Notes under the pieces: model-generated
The model's input: only the letters and a program-made list of their open reading frames with translations
What the model was told of the DNA's origin: nothing
Database searches by the model: none
Shown: positions 43,986 to 52,307 of the stretch, in pieces
Layout of the letters: every line of letters starts with the position of its first letter
Numbering within the stretch: the first letter of the stretch is position 1
Program-made: the position numbers and the translations under genes
Source: Alphaproteobacteria bacterium
GTDB taxonomy: Bacteria > Pseudomonadota > Alphaproteobacteria > Micavibrionales > Micavibrionaceae
NCBI GenBank assembly: GCA_016699735.1
Contig: CP065008.1
Coordinates: 1,612,001 to 1,676,000, forward strand
Length of the DNA: 64,000 bases
Direction: 5' to 3'

Positions 43986-46897
43986 CAATACCCCCGCAGA
44001 GGCGCTTTATAAGCCTCGTCCAGTTCCGAAACTTTGACCTTAAGATGATCGCGGATAATCATATTCTCGCTATAGGCGACGCTGCCAATGAGGGCGCAGT
44101 GTTCGTAACCTTTGAAGTTCCGTTCGAATTCCTTGCGTTTTTGCGGAGCGACCGTCACGACAATCCGCCCCGTGCTCTCCGAAAACAACATTGCAGCCTT
44201 CGAAAGTCCTGCATCAGGTAAAGCAATATCCAGACCCATTTGACCGGCGATCGCCTTCTTGGCCAGTGTAACCGCCAACCCGCCAAGGCCGACAGGAAGG
44301 GCGGAGGCAATCAAACGATCCCGCGCTGCACGGCCGTAAAGTTTGTAAAGTCGCAAATTCTGGTGTCCGTCTGTCTCCGGCATGTTAGACCCGAGATACC
44401 CAAGGTAATCGTAATATTCCGACCCGCCCAGCTCGTTTTTGGTGGCCCCCAGCAGATAGACCAGATCGCCAGTAGCCTTGGGCGACAGGGAAATGGAGTT
44501 ACGGATATCTTGTATAACTCCGATGCTGGAAATCAGCAGGGTAGGGGGTACGGAAACCTTGACGGGCTTTCCAGAAGAATCATACCCCTTGAAATCGTTA
44601 AACATACTGTCCTTGCCGGAGATGAAGGGCGTCTCATACTTAACGGCCAGATCGTAAATGGTCTCAACAGCCCGTTTAAGCTGCCCCAGCCGCTCCGGCT
44701 CGTCCGAGGAGCACCAGCAGAAATTGTCCAGCAAGGCGAGATGCTTGAGATCGGCCCCCGCCGCAACCGCGTTCCGCACCGCCATATCCAGTCCCGCCGC
44801 CGCCATCGCCGCCGTGTCGATATCGCTATAGCGCGGGAACAGCGCCTGCGACAGAACAACGCCTTTAGGCGAATTAAGGACCGGCTTTGTAATACTGGTA
44901 TCCGCATAAACCCTCCCCGGACCCTGCAGGGGCTTGAGAACCGATCCGGCCTGCACCTCATGATCGTATTGCGTGGCGATGAATTCTTTGGAACAGATAT
45001 TAAGCCGCCCCATCATTGCCAGCAGAACAGACCCATAATCCGTCGGCTCTTGCAGCCTCGGCTCAGGCTCCCCACCGCGAGTGAAGGTTGTCTTCAGGGG
45101 TGTTTCCGGCACTCCGTCATGCAGAAACTCCATATCGAGGTCCATGATCGTTTCTCCATGCCAGGTGACCTGCGCCTGCCCTGAATCCGTATAAGTGCCG
45201 ATGACGGAGGCTTCCACGCCGCGCTTGGCCAAAAAAGCGATGAGTTCCCCTGTATGCTCCGGCGGCACGGCCAGAGTCATCCGTTCCTGTGATTCCGAGA
45301 TCCAGATTTCCCAAGGCGCCATACCCGGGTATTTCAGAGGCACCCGCTCCAACTCGACATGAAACCCGCCCGACTGCCCCGCCATCTCCCCGACCGAAGA
45401 GGACAGGCCACCAGCGCCGTTATCCGTAATGGCCGTGTACCAGCCCTTGCCTCGGATTTCCTTGACGATGGCGTCCGACATTTTTTTCTGTGTGATCGGG
45501 TCACCAATCTGCACCGCGGTAGCGGGAGACCCCTCATCCAGAGCCACGGAGGAAAAAGTCGCCCCGTGAATCCCGTCCCGCCCGACGCGCCCCCCGGCCA
45601 TGACGATCTTATCCCCCGGTCGAGCCTTCTTGATATGCGAGGGCTTCCCATTGATTTCTCTAGGAATTAACCCGACGGTGCCAACAAACACCAGCGGCTT
45701 TCCGGCAAAACGGTCATCGAAATATACAAACCCTTGGGGAGTAGGGATGCCTGAACAGTTCCCGCCTGACTCAACGCCCATGACCACGCCGTTCAATATC
45801 TGAGCCGGGGAGAGCATAGGGTCAGCACCCCTCGAATCACGCGTATAGCCCGTATTCTTGCGCGGATCGGCAAAACAGAACCCATAGCGGTTGATGACAG
45901 GTTTGGCCCCCAGCCCAAACCCCATGCAGTCGCGGTTCACCCCGACGATTCCCGTGATCGCCCCGCCGAAAGGGTCAAGAGCCGACGGGGAATTGTGAGT
46001 CTCAACCTTGTCGCAGATCAGGTAATCGTCATCAAAAATAATCCCGCCCGCATTATCCGAAAACACGGAAACGCAGATATCCTCACGCCCACGCTTTTCA
46101 CGGATTTCCATAGTCGCACGCTTGATGTAATGGCGGTACAGCCCGTCTTTGACATCATCAATCGGTGAAGAAAAAATCGTATGCTTGCAATGCTCCGACC
46201 ACGTCTGCGCCAGAGTCTCCAGTTCGATATCTTTGGCTTTACGGCCCTTTTTCTTAAAGTAATCGCGGATCGCCTGCATATATAAAAGCGACAATCCCAG
46301 CGGCCCTCGCCGTGACCCGTCAAGATTGGCAATACCCTGCTTCCCGATCTTCACAAGCTCCGCATCGGAAAGGGAAAGATTCACCTCATCCGCCACCGCC
46401 CCTTTGTTATCAAGATGCACTTTGGGCAGAACAATACCCATCCCACCGTCACGCTGATAATCCTTGAGGCTTTTAATGGTCGCCCGCTGAATCAGGCGGT
46501 TTGAAAGCTCTCCGGCCAGCGCCTCGATCTCTGCCTGTTTAAAGTCGCCTTTAATCAGGTAAAGGCGGGAAGAATAACAGACGGCCTGTTCTTTGTTTTG
46601 ATTGGCCGCGCCAAGCTGGATCAACTCACTCGCAGTATGCCCGATATTGTCGGTCACACCGGGCAGGAAGCCGATCTCCAGCGCCCAGTCGAAATCCTCG
46701 AAGGGCTGATTGACCGCCTGTACGACAGGATTCGCCAGACTCTGGGCAAAGCCGTCCTGCGCGGCATAAGGATGTTCGGAAGTATAGACATCAACGATCC
46801 TGACCCGAACATTTGGGTCTTTGCTACCGAGTGCCTTGCGGATGCGGAGGCTCCGCCCGTCTTCTTCATGCCCTAGGACTTCGATGCGATATGCCAT
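43985..46897 (-). CDS. purL: Phosphoribosylformylglycinamidine synthase, long PurL form
   Basis: Makes FGAM from FGAR, glutamine and ATP with PurQ. At about 970 residues it is longer than the roughly 740-residue PurL that most alphaproteobacteria pair with a separate PurS. The extra N-terminal part (from MAYRIEVLGHEEDG) looks PurS-like, and a linker with LETLAQTWSEHCKHTIF leads to the synthase core: VETHNSPSALDPFGGAITG, VGRDGIHGATFSS and TDNGAGGLSSSVGEM. The ATG at 46897 gives the family-like start; a TTG at 46978 extends the frame. It sits inside the nuo locus with purQ. Confidence 0.93.
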   Translation of the reverse strand: MAYRIEVLGHEEDGRSLRIRKALGSKDPNVRVRIVDVYTSEHPYAAQDGFAQSLANPVVQAVNQPFEDFDWALEIGFLPGVTDNIGHTASELIQLGAANQNKEQAVCYSSRLYLIKGDFKQAEIEALAGELSNRLIQRATIKSLKDYQRDGGMGIVLPKVHLDNKGAVADEVNLSLSDAELVKIGKQGIANLDGSRRGPLGLSLLYMQAIRDYFKKKGRKAKDIELETLAQTWSEHCKHTIFSSPIDDVKDGLYRHYIKRATMEIREKRGREDICVSVFSDNAGGIIFDDDYLICDKVETHNSPSALDPFGGAITGIVGVNRDCMGFGLGAKPVINRYGFCFADPRKNTGYTRDSRGADPMLSPAQILNGVVMGVESGGNCSGIPTPQGFVYFDDRFAGKPLVFVGTVGLIPREINGKPSHIKKARPGDKIVMAGGRVGRDGIHGATFSSVALDEGSPATAVQIGDPITQKKMSDAIVKEIRGKGWYTAITDNGAGGLSSSVGEMAGQSGGFHVELERVPLKYPGMAPWEIWISESQERMTLAVPPEHTGELIAFLAKRGVEASVIGTYTDSGQAQVTWHGETIMDLDMEFLHDGVPETPLKTTFTRGGEPEPRLQEPTDYGSVLLAMMGRLNICSKEFIATQYDHEVQAGSVLKPLQGPGRVYADTSITKPVLNSPKGVVLSQALFPRYSDIDTAAMAAAGLDMAVRNAVAAGADLKHLALLDNFCWCSSDEPERLGQLKRAVETIYDLAVKYETPFISGKDSMFNDFKGYDSSGKPVKVSVPPTLLISSIGVIQDIRNSISLSPKATGDLVYLLGATKNELGGSEYYDYLGYLGSNMPETDGHQNLRLYKLYGRAARDRLIASALPVGLGGLAVTLAKKAIAGQMGLDIALPDAGLSKAAMLFSESTGRIVVTVAPQKRKEFERNFKGYEHCALIGSVAYSENMIIRDHLKVKVSELDEAYKAPLRGY

Positions 46898-46997
46898 ATA
46901 ATCAGGCGTGAGAATTGCCAAGTAACTGTTGATCTTCCGTACCGCGCAGATTAAATAGTACTCCGAGGCACTTTTCAATATTCATCTGGAAAATTTT

Positions 46998-47744
46998 ATG
47001 CCGATGCCTGACCCGAAGAAGCTAAATCCCCTTAACAAGTTGGTTTTTGCCCTCGCCTGTTTTTCAGTGATCTTATCCATATCCAGCCCTGTTCAGGCCT
47101 GCAGTTTCCTGCCCAAAAGCACCTACGCTTATTACAATGAACACAGTAAGGTTTTTCTAGGAACAGTAGAGGAAGGGCCGGATGAAAAGGGAAGTTACAA
47201 GGTTCGTGTGAATGAGGCCTTTAAGGGTTTTGATGAAAAGAACGAATTTAACGGATTGACGGACGTAATCTTTGACACCGGCTGGTGCGGTTTGGGTAAG
47301 CAGGAAAAGGGAGCAAAACTCCTGATTTTTATGAATGACGGCGAAAAGGTATCGCACACGGGTGGAACAATCCCCATCTGGCAGGTCGAGGATCAGACCA
47401 AGGCCGAAACCAATCTTTACAATTTAATTTTGCTTCGTAATATGCTGGACCCCGACAACAAAGGGTTGCCGAAGGCGCCTGTCCCCGATGAAGAAACCGC
47501 GATTTACCTTGCTTTTAAAGCGATGATTCCGGTGTACGGAAAAGAAGCGGTCTCGAAACACGTTCCCTATACGGCAAAACTCATCGAGCAAAAAGAAGAA
47601 GGCTCTGACTATGAGGAGGACGTATGGCATATTGCTGGAAAATCGCCCTGCGAATCCCAGAAGGATTCGTGCGAAAATATGTCACCGCAGGTCAAAATCC
47701 ACAAATGGTCCGGTAAAATAATGAAAGTCTATAGAGGCGGATAA
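46998..47744 (+). CDS. Secreted protein, NTR-like N-terminus plus NTF2-immunity-like C-terminus
   Basis: A 248-residue secreted protein: basic start, hydrophobic segment at about 14-30, and a likely cleavage before C35 (VQA-CSF; a lipoprotein site is possible but poor). Residues 35-130 have the CxF...VFLGTVEEG...CGLG...LLIFM pattern seen in bacterial netrin-like (NTR) domains. Residues 163-248 read DEETAIYLAFKAMIPVYGKEAV, PYTAKL, VWHIAGK and WSGKIMKVYRGG, which resembles NTF2-fold immunity proteins. Its stop is 1 bp from nuoG, so it shares that transcript. Both domain calls are pattern-based. Confidence 0.7.
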   Translation: MPMPDPKKLNPLNKLVFALACFSVILSISSPVQACSFLPKSTYAYYNEHSKVFLGTVEEGPDEKGSYKVRVNEAFKGFDEKNEFNGLTDVIFDTGWCGLGKQEKGAKLLIFMNDGEKVSHTGGTIPIWQVEDQTKAETNLYNLILLRNMLDPDNKGLPKAPVPDEETAIYLAFKAMIPVYGKEAVSKHVPYTAKLIEQKEEGSDYEEDVWHIAGKSPCESQKDSCENMSPQVKIHKWSGKIMKVYRGG

Positions 47745-47745
47745 T

Positions 47746-49809
47746 ATGCCCAAAGTAACGATCAACGGAATGGAAATCGAAGTCGCAGCCGGAACAAGCA
47801 TCCTGCAGGCCGCCGAGCAACTGGGTATAGAAGTCCCGCGCTTCTGTTACCATGACAAGCTTTCCGTCCCGGCCAACTGCCGGATGTGTCTGGTGCAGGT
47901 CGAGGGCGGCCCCCCCAAACCTGTGGCCTCCTGCGCCATGGCCTGCGGCGACGGCATGATCGTTCGCACAGACACCGATGTCGTTAAAAAGGCCCGCAAG
48001 GGGGTGATGGAAATGCTGCTCATCAATCACCCGCTGGATTGCCCCATCTGCGATCAGGGTGGAGAGTGCGATCTGCAGGATCAGGCGATGGCTTACGGCT
48101 TCGACCGCTCCCGCTTTCACGAGAATAAACGCGCCGTGACCGACAAGGAACTCGGGCCGCTGGTCAAGACCGTGATGACCCGCTGCATCAACTGTACGCG
48201 CTGCGTCCGCTTTGCCGAGGAAATCGCCGGAACGCCCGTTTTGGGGCAGCTTAACCGTGGCGAGGACGCGGAAATCGGAACTTTCATCGACCAGCTTGTG
48301 CAAACCGAGCTCTCCGGCAACCTGATCGACGTCTGCCCGGTCGGCGCACTGACTTCCAAACCCTACGCCTTCAAGGCCCGCTCATGGGAACTCCGCAAGA
48401 CCGAAAGCGTGGATGTTCACGACGCGGTCGGCTCGAACATCCGCGTCGATTCAAGAGGCCGAGAGGTCATGCGGATTCTTCCCCGCTTGAATGAGGGCAT
48501 CAACGAGGAATGGATCAGCGATAAAACGCGCTTTTCTTATGATGGCTTAAACCGACAGCGCCTCGATCGCCCCTATATCCGCAGCGAAGCCACCGGAAAA
48601 CTCGTGGAAACCTCTTGGCCGGAGGCCTTCGCGCATATCCGCGAAAAATTGAGCGACCTTAAAGGCGATAATATCGCTGCTCTGGCCGGCGATTTGGCGG
48701 ATGTCGAATCGATGGTTGCTCTCAAAGACCTCATGGAAAAACTCGGTAGCCCGCATATGGATTGCCGCACCGACAACGCACATTTTGATGTGGACACGCG
48801 GGCAGGCTATCTCTTCAATTCCACAATCGCAGGCATCGACGAAGCCGATCTCATCATCCTGATCGGAACGAACCCCCGTTATGAAGCCACGATGATCAAC
48901 GCCCGCATTCGCCGCGCCTGGCTGGAGCGCCGCGTGAAGGTCGTCATGATCGGGCAGGGGGCAGACCTGACCTATCCCTATGACCATTACGGCACCGGAC
49001 CCGCGGATATTGAATCGTTCACCAAGGAATTTGCCGGAAAGCTCCCGGCCAAAAAGCCGATGATGATCGTCAGCGCCTCAATCTTCCGCCGCGACGATGG
49101 CATGGCCCTGCACCAGATGCTGTTCGATTCTGCGGAAAAACTGGGAATTGTGACGAAGGAATGGAACGGCTTTAACGTGCTGCATCAAGCAGCCTCACGT
49201 GTTGGCGCTCTTGAAATCGGTTTTGTCCCTCAGAAAAAAGGCCGCGACTTCCGTAACATTATTGCTGGAACAAAAGACGGATCGATCAAGGCTCTTTATC
49301 TTCTGGGCAGCGACGAATTCAACGCCCGTGTCAACATCGGTTGGAAAACTTTTGTCATCTATCAGGGGCATCACGGCGATCAGGGGGCGGAACGGGCGGA
49401 CCTGATTCTCCCCGGTGCAGCTTATACGGAAAAGGACGGCACCTACGTCAATACCGAGGGTCGCCCACAATTTGGCAGAAAGGCGGTTTCCCCGCCGGGA
49501 CAGGCGCGTGAGGATTGGAAAATTATAAGGGCGCTCTCCGAAGAGCTAGGGGCCACTCTGCCTTATAATACGCTGCTCGAACTCCGTGACCGGATTCGCG
49601 GCGAATGGCCCGTATTTAAAAATATGGAACAGGTAACGCCCGCCAAGTGGAGCAAATTCGGCGAAAAGGGAAAAACGCTTAAAGACCCCTTTGCGGCCTA
49701 CACTTATGATTACTACCTGAGCAATTCTATCTGCCGGGCCTCGAAAACAATGCACGAATGTACGGACGCCTTCGTCCACAACCACAGACTGTCAGAAGCC
49801 GCAGAGTAA
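47746..49809 (+). CDS. nuoG: NADH-quinone oxidoreductase subunit G
   Basis: The 75-kDa subunit with several iron-sulfur clusters. The 687 residues begin with a ferredoxin-like domain: C34, C45, C48 and C63 (in FCYHDKLSVPANCRMC and ASCAMACG) bind N1b, then LDCPICDQGGECDLQDQ and CINCTRCVRFAEEIAG bind N4/N5, with a molybdopterin-enzyme-like C-terminal domain (IRVDSRGREVMRILPRLNEGINEEWISDKTRF). The start ATG is 1 bp after the secreted protein. It is far (about 7 kb) from nuoF. Confidence 0.97.
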   Translation: MPKVTINGMEIEVAAGTSILQAAEQLGIEVPRFCYHDKLSVPANCRMCLVQVEGGPPKPVASCAMACGDGMIVRTDTDVVKKARKGVMEMLLINHPLDCPICDQGGECDLQDQAMAYGFDRSRFHENKRAVTDKELGPLVKTVMTRCINCTRCVRFAEEIAGTPVLGQLNRGEDAEIGTFIDQLVQTELSGNLIDVCPVGALTSKPYAFKARSWELRKTESVDVHDAVGSNIRVDSRGREVMRILPRLNEGINEEWISDKTRFSYDGLNRQRLDRPYIRSEATGKLVETSWPEAFAHIREKLSDLKGDNIAALAGDLADVESMVALKDLMEKLGSPHMDCRTDNAHFDVDTRAGYLFNSTIAGIDEADLIILIGTNPRYEATMINARIRRAWLERRVKVVMIGQGADLTYPYDHYGTGPADIESFTKEFAGKLPAKKPMMIVSASIFRRDDGMALHQMLFDSAEKLGIVTKEWNGFNVLHQAASRVGALEIGFVPQKKGRDFRNIIAGTKDGSIKALYLLGSDEFNARVNIGWKTFVIYQGHHGDQGAERADLILPGAAYTEKDGTYVNTEGRPQFGRKAVSPPGQAREDWKIIRALSEELGATLPYNTLLELRDRIRGEWPVFKNMEQVTPAKWSKFGEKGKTLKDPFAAYTYDYYLSNSICRASKTMHECTDAFVHNHRLSEAAE

Positions 49810-49820
49810 GGGGAAAAACC

Positions 49821-50237
49821 ATGAAAAAAAGCCGCACGACCTTGCAGCAGGTGCAGGAATTTCACGAAACCTATGGCCTTCCTGTGCGTTTAAGGCCGGA
49901 CGTTTCCGACCCCAAAACCAATGCCCTGAGGATCAACCTCCTTGCGGAAGAGTTGGACGAGTTGAGAGAGGCTTTGGCCACGGGCGATATCCTCGAAACC
50001 CTCGATGCCCTGATCGACTTGCAATATGTGCTGGATGGCGCTTTCCTGTCCTTCGGCTTGCATCATCTTAAAGAAATCGCCTTCGCCGAAGTCCACGGCT
50101 CGAACATGAGCAAGCTGGGCGAAGACGGTAAGCCGATCGTCCGTGAAAGTGACGGCAAGATTCTCAAGGGGCCGAATTTCTATCAGCCGGACCTCAAAAA
50201 ATTCCTCGAATCCGACATTCCCGACGCCGCCGAGTAA
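49821..50237 (+). CDS. MazG-like all-alpha NTP pyrophosphatase
   Basis: A 138-residue helical protein of the MazG/HisE superfamily, which hydrolyses nucleoside triphosphates or phosphoribosyl-ATP. The metal-binding pattern is NLLAEELDELREAL then ETLDALIDLQYVLDGAF, i.e. ExxE and, one helix later, DxxxD. Similar proteins are found in phages and bacteria as house-cleaning enzymes. The start ATG 49821 has AAGGGG upstream. It begins 11 bp after nuoG, so it is in the nuoG transcript. The substrate is not known. Confidence 0.8.
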   Translation: MKKSRTTLQQVQEFHETYGLPVRLRPDVSDPKTNALRINLLAEELDELREALATGDILETLDALIDLQYVLDGAFLSFGLHHLKEIAFAEVHGSNMSKLGEDGKPIVRESDGKILKGPNFYQPDLKKFLESDIPDAAE

Positions 50238-50359
50238 CCTGTAAGAGACTGAAAACGCAGTAATATCCTTTTTATTTGCAGTTTTTAATATTTTATTGCA
50301 TCATGGGGCTGTGGTAACAACAATAAAAGCTGACAAAACAGCGTATTGGGTGAATTAAG

Positions 50360-51181
50360 GTGACTACGGGCAGATCTTCAGGCGTAACAAAAGACCCCTA
50401 TCTTCTAAGCAGTGTTTTTCTGCAAAAATCACGTGTCGATGACGCGGGCGGCGGCTATTGCGCCAAGGGCGTGGCAAATCTTCTGGAGCACGTCGGTTTG
50501 GGCTGCCAGCGCGGCGATGCCTACACTTGGAAAAGTTCATTGCCTCAAAACGGCTGGATTAAACTTGAAGGCGTAAGGCCCGAGGACGCGCCGCCCGGAT
50601 CTGTCCTGCTCTACGACCGCAGCGCCAACTCTAGAGGCAAGGGCGGCGGAACCGAATTCGGCCACGTCGAAATCGCCACCGTGGATGTCAACGGACGCCG
50701 TCAATACGTCTCCGACAAGGCCCGCGACAACTGGGGCGGAACGGTCCCGCAGAATTTCGTCGGCGTATACGTCCACCCCAGCCTCCATAAAACCATGGAC
50801 GGAATTCACTACACCCCGAATCTGGATGCGCGCAACAGTACCATGCTGGCATCGAGTCAGGCCAGACAGGGGCAGAATGGCCGGACCGACCAGAATGGTG
50901 CAACAAACGATCTGGCCTTCATGAATCTGATCAACGGCACCGGCAATACAGGAACCGATCAATCCGCAGGCGGAGAGACCTCATCCAATTTCAACGACCA
51001 GGCAAAGGTAGCGGCTTTCGTCGTCCTCGCAGCTATGATCTCGCAAATGTTCGGGATCAATATGGATACCGGCCAGCCGCGCGGTCCTGCACAATCTGAC
51101 CCGCAATATGAGTTGACCCAGTTAGGAGTTCAAAGATCCCCTCCTTCCTTCGGAGTAGGCACCAGCGGTGCGGGCACTTAA
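50360..51181 (+). CDS. CHAP-like cysteine amidase/peptidase, no Sec signal
   Basis: A 273-residue protein. The first 140 residues look like a CHAP (papain-fold) domain that cuts peptidoglycan peptides: the catalytic Cys is probably C34 in GGGYCAKGVANLLEHVG, the middle has APPGSVLLYDRS, the His is H102 in FGHVEIATVDVNGRRQYVSD, and GVYVHP ends the fold. Residues 145-210 are Gln/Asn/Gly/Thr-rich and unstructured, followed by a hydrophobic helix at about 212-235 (AAFVVLAAMISQMFGI). There is no N-terminal signal, so export, if it occurs, is non-Sec. The start is GTG 50360. The next NlpC-like gene follows 18 bp later. Confidence 0.8.
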   Translation: MTTGRSSGVTKDPYLLSSVFLQKSRVDDAGGGYCAKGVANLLEHVGLGCQRGDAYTWKSSLPQNGWIKLEGVRPEDAPPGSVLLYDRSANSRGKGGGTEFGHVEIATVDVNGRRQYVSDKARDNWGGTVPQNFVGVYVHPSLHKTMDGIHYTPNLDARNSTMLASSQARQGQNGRTDQNGATNDLAFMNLINGTGNTGTDQSAGGETSSNFNDQAKVAAFVVLAAMISQMFGINMDTGQPRGPAQSDPQYELTQLGVQRSPPSFGVGTSGAGT

Positions 51182-51199
51182 GACAGGAGGATCTAAGCC

Positions 51200-52210
51200 A
51201 TGGCTCAACAGGAAACTGCCAAACCGCAAAAGAGAGAGGAAAGGCAGCCCGAGCAGCGGCACGAGGACAGCTTTTTCAATCTTCTTCTAATTATACAGAA
51301 TATTTTTAAGGATTTAGGGGTTGGACTGCCCCCAGAAACGGCTTCGCTGACAGAAGATATTTCAGAGGAGCAAATTATCGCGCATCCTGTTTTTCAAGCT
51401 GCTTATCCTGATTTCACGCCTGTTCAGGCTTCAATTTCCCCTCAGGTTTCTGTTTCTGGTCAAACCTCCGCTCCAGATCAGCTTGCAACTCCCGCAGCGC
51501 CTTCGATGTCTGCCGGCGTTATAGGGCCATCATCTCTTTTTTCAAACCCCACTTATTCGGAAGCCGCTTTAAGGGCAGCAGTAAGTATAGGAATTGAAAG
51601 ATACGCTGAGGATTGCCTGCGTAGAGGCGTAAAATATGAATTTGACGCGAAAGCCGAAACAGCGAACGCGGTGAGCTGCAGCGGTTTTGTAAGAAACGCA
51701 GTTATTCAGATTGAGGCTTTACGGTCAGGGTCTTCGGCGAATATGCGCACTGTCTTCGGTACGCATTCAGACGGCCAGATTAGCCGCGTTTCAGAAGCAA
51801 CAAATTTTATGCTGCGCGGTGACCAAGTAAACCTGTCTAATATGAAAGCCGGAATGATTATAGGGATCGACTCCGGTGAGAGGGGATGGGATGCCGGACG
51901 TACCCATGGAATCAATCATATAGGAATTGTTTATGCAGACACCGAAACGGGAAAACTTACGTTCGCTGAAAGCAAGGGCGGAAAGGGTGTCACTACAACG
52001 GATTTGAGTACTTGGCTCGAAAGGGCGCATCAAAAAGGCTATGATCTTTTCGCAGCTGATGTGGTCAAACTGGCGGGGGAGAACTACAACAATCGGAGCC
52101 AAAGCGCACCGTCATTGCCGGAACTTACATCGGCAGGAGCAGGAGGATCGGAAACTCTCCGCGTTGCAAGAGAGGCTCCGGGTGCTTCAGTCGCAGCACC
52201 ACAAGTTTGA
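51200..52210 (+). CDS. NlpC/P60-like cysteine peptidase, no Sec signal
   Basis: A 336-residue protein with AGGAGG ahead of ATG 51200. Residues 1-22 are Gln/Glu/Arg-rich, residues 23-45 form a hydrophobic helix (SFFNLLLIIQNIFKDLG), and 60-115 are a Pro/Ser/Thr-rich linker. Residues 120-290 match the NlpC/P60 style: the catalytic Cys is likely C160 in NAVSCSGFVRNAV, then GMIIGIDSGERGW, and H240 in NHIGIVYADTETGKLTFAESKGG. The fold suggests a cell-wall endopeptidase. It follows the CHAP gene and precedes nuoH, probably on one mRNA. The exact bond it cleaves cannot be told. Confidence 0.78.
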   Translation: MAQQETAKPQKREERQPEQRHEDSFFNLLLIIQNIFKDLGVGLPPETASLTEDISEEQIIAHPVFQAAYPDFTPVQASISPQVSVSGQTSAPDQLATPAAPSMSAGVIGPSSLFSNPTYSEAALRAAVSIGIERYAEDCLRRGVKYEFDAKAETANAVSCSGFVRNAVIQIEALRSGSSANMRTVFGTHSDGQISRVSEATNFMLRGDQVNLSNMKAGMIIGIDSGERGWDAGRTHGINHIGIVYADTETGKLTFAESKGGKGVTTTDLSTWLERAHQKGYDLFAADVVKLAGENYNNRSQSAPSLPELTSAGAGGSETLRVAREAPGASVAAPQV

Positions 52211-52307
52211 TCAGGAAATTTTTAGCTGCACACACTCTTTACTTTGTCCTTAAAAGAGGGCAGTTTTGGGCTGGCAAACGGCCAGACAACATGCCCGGAA
52301 CAAAATA

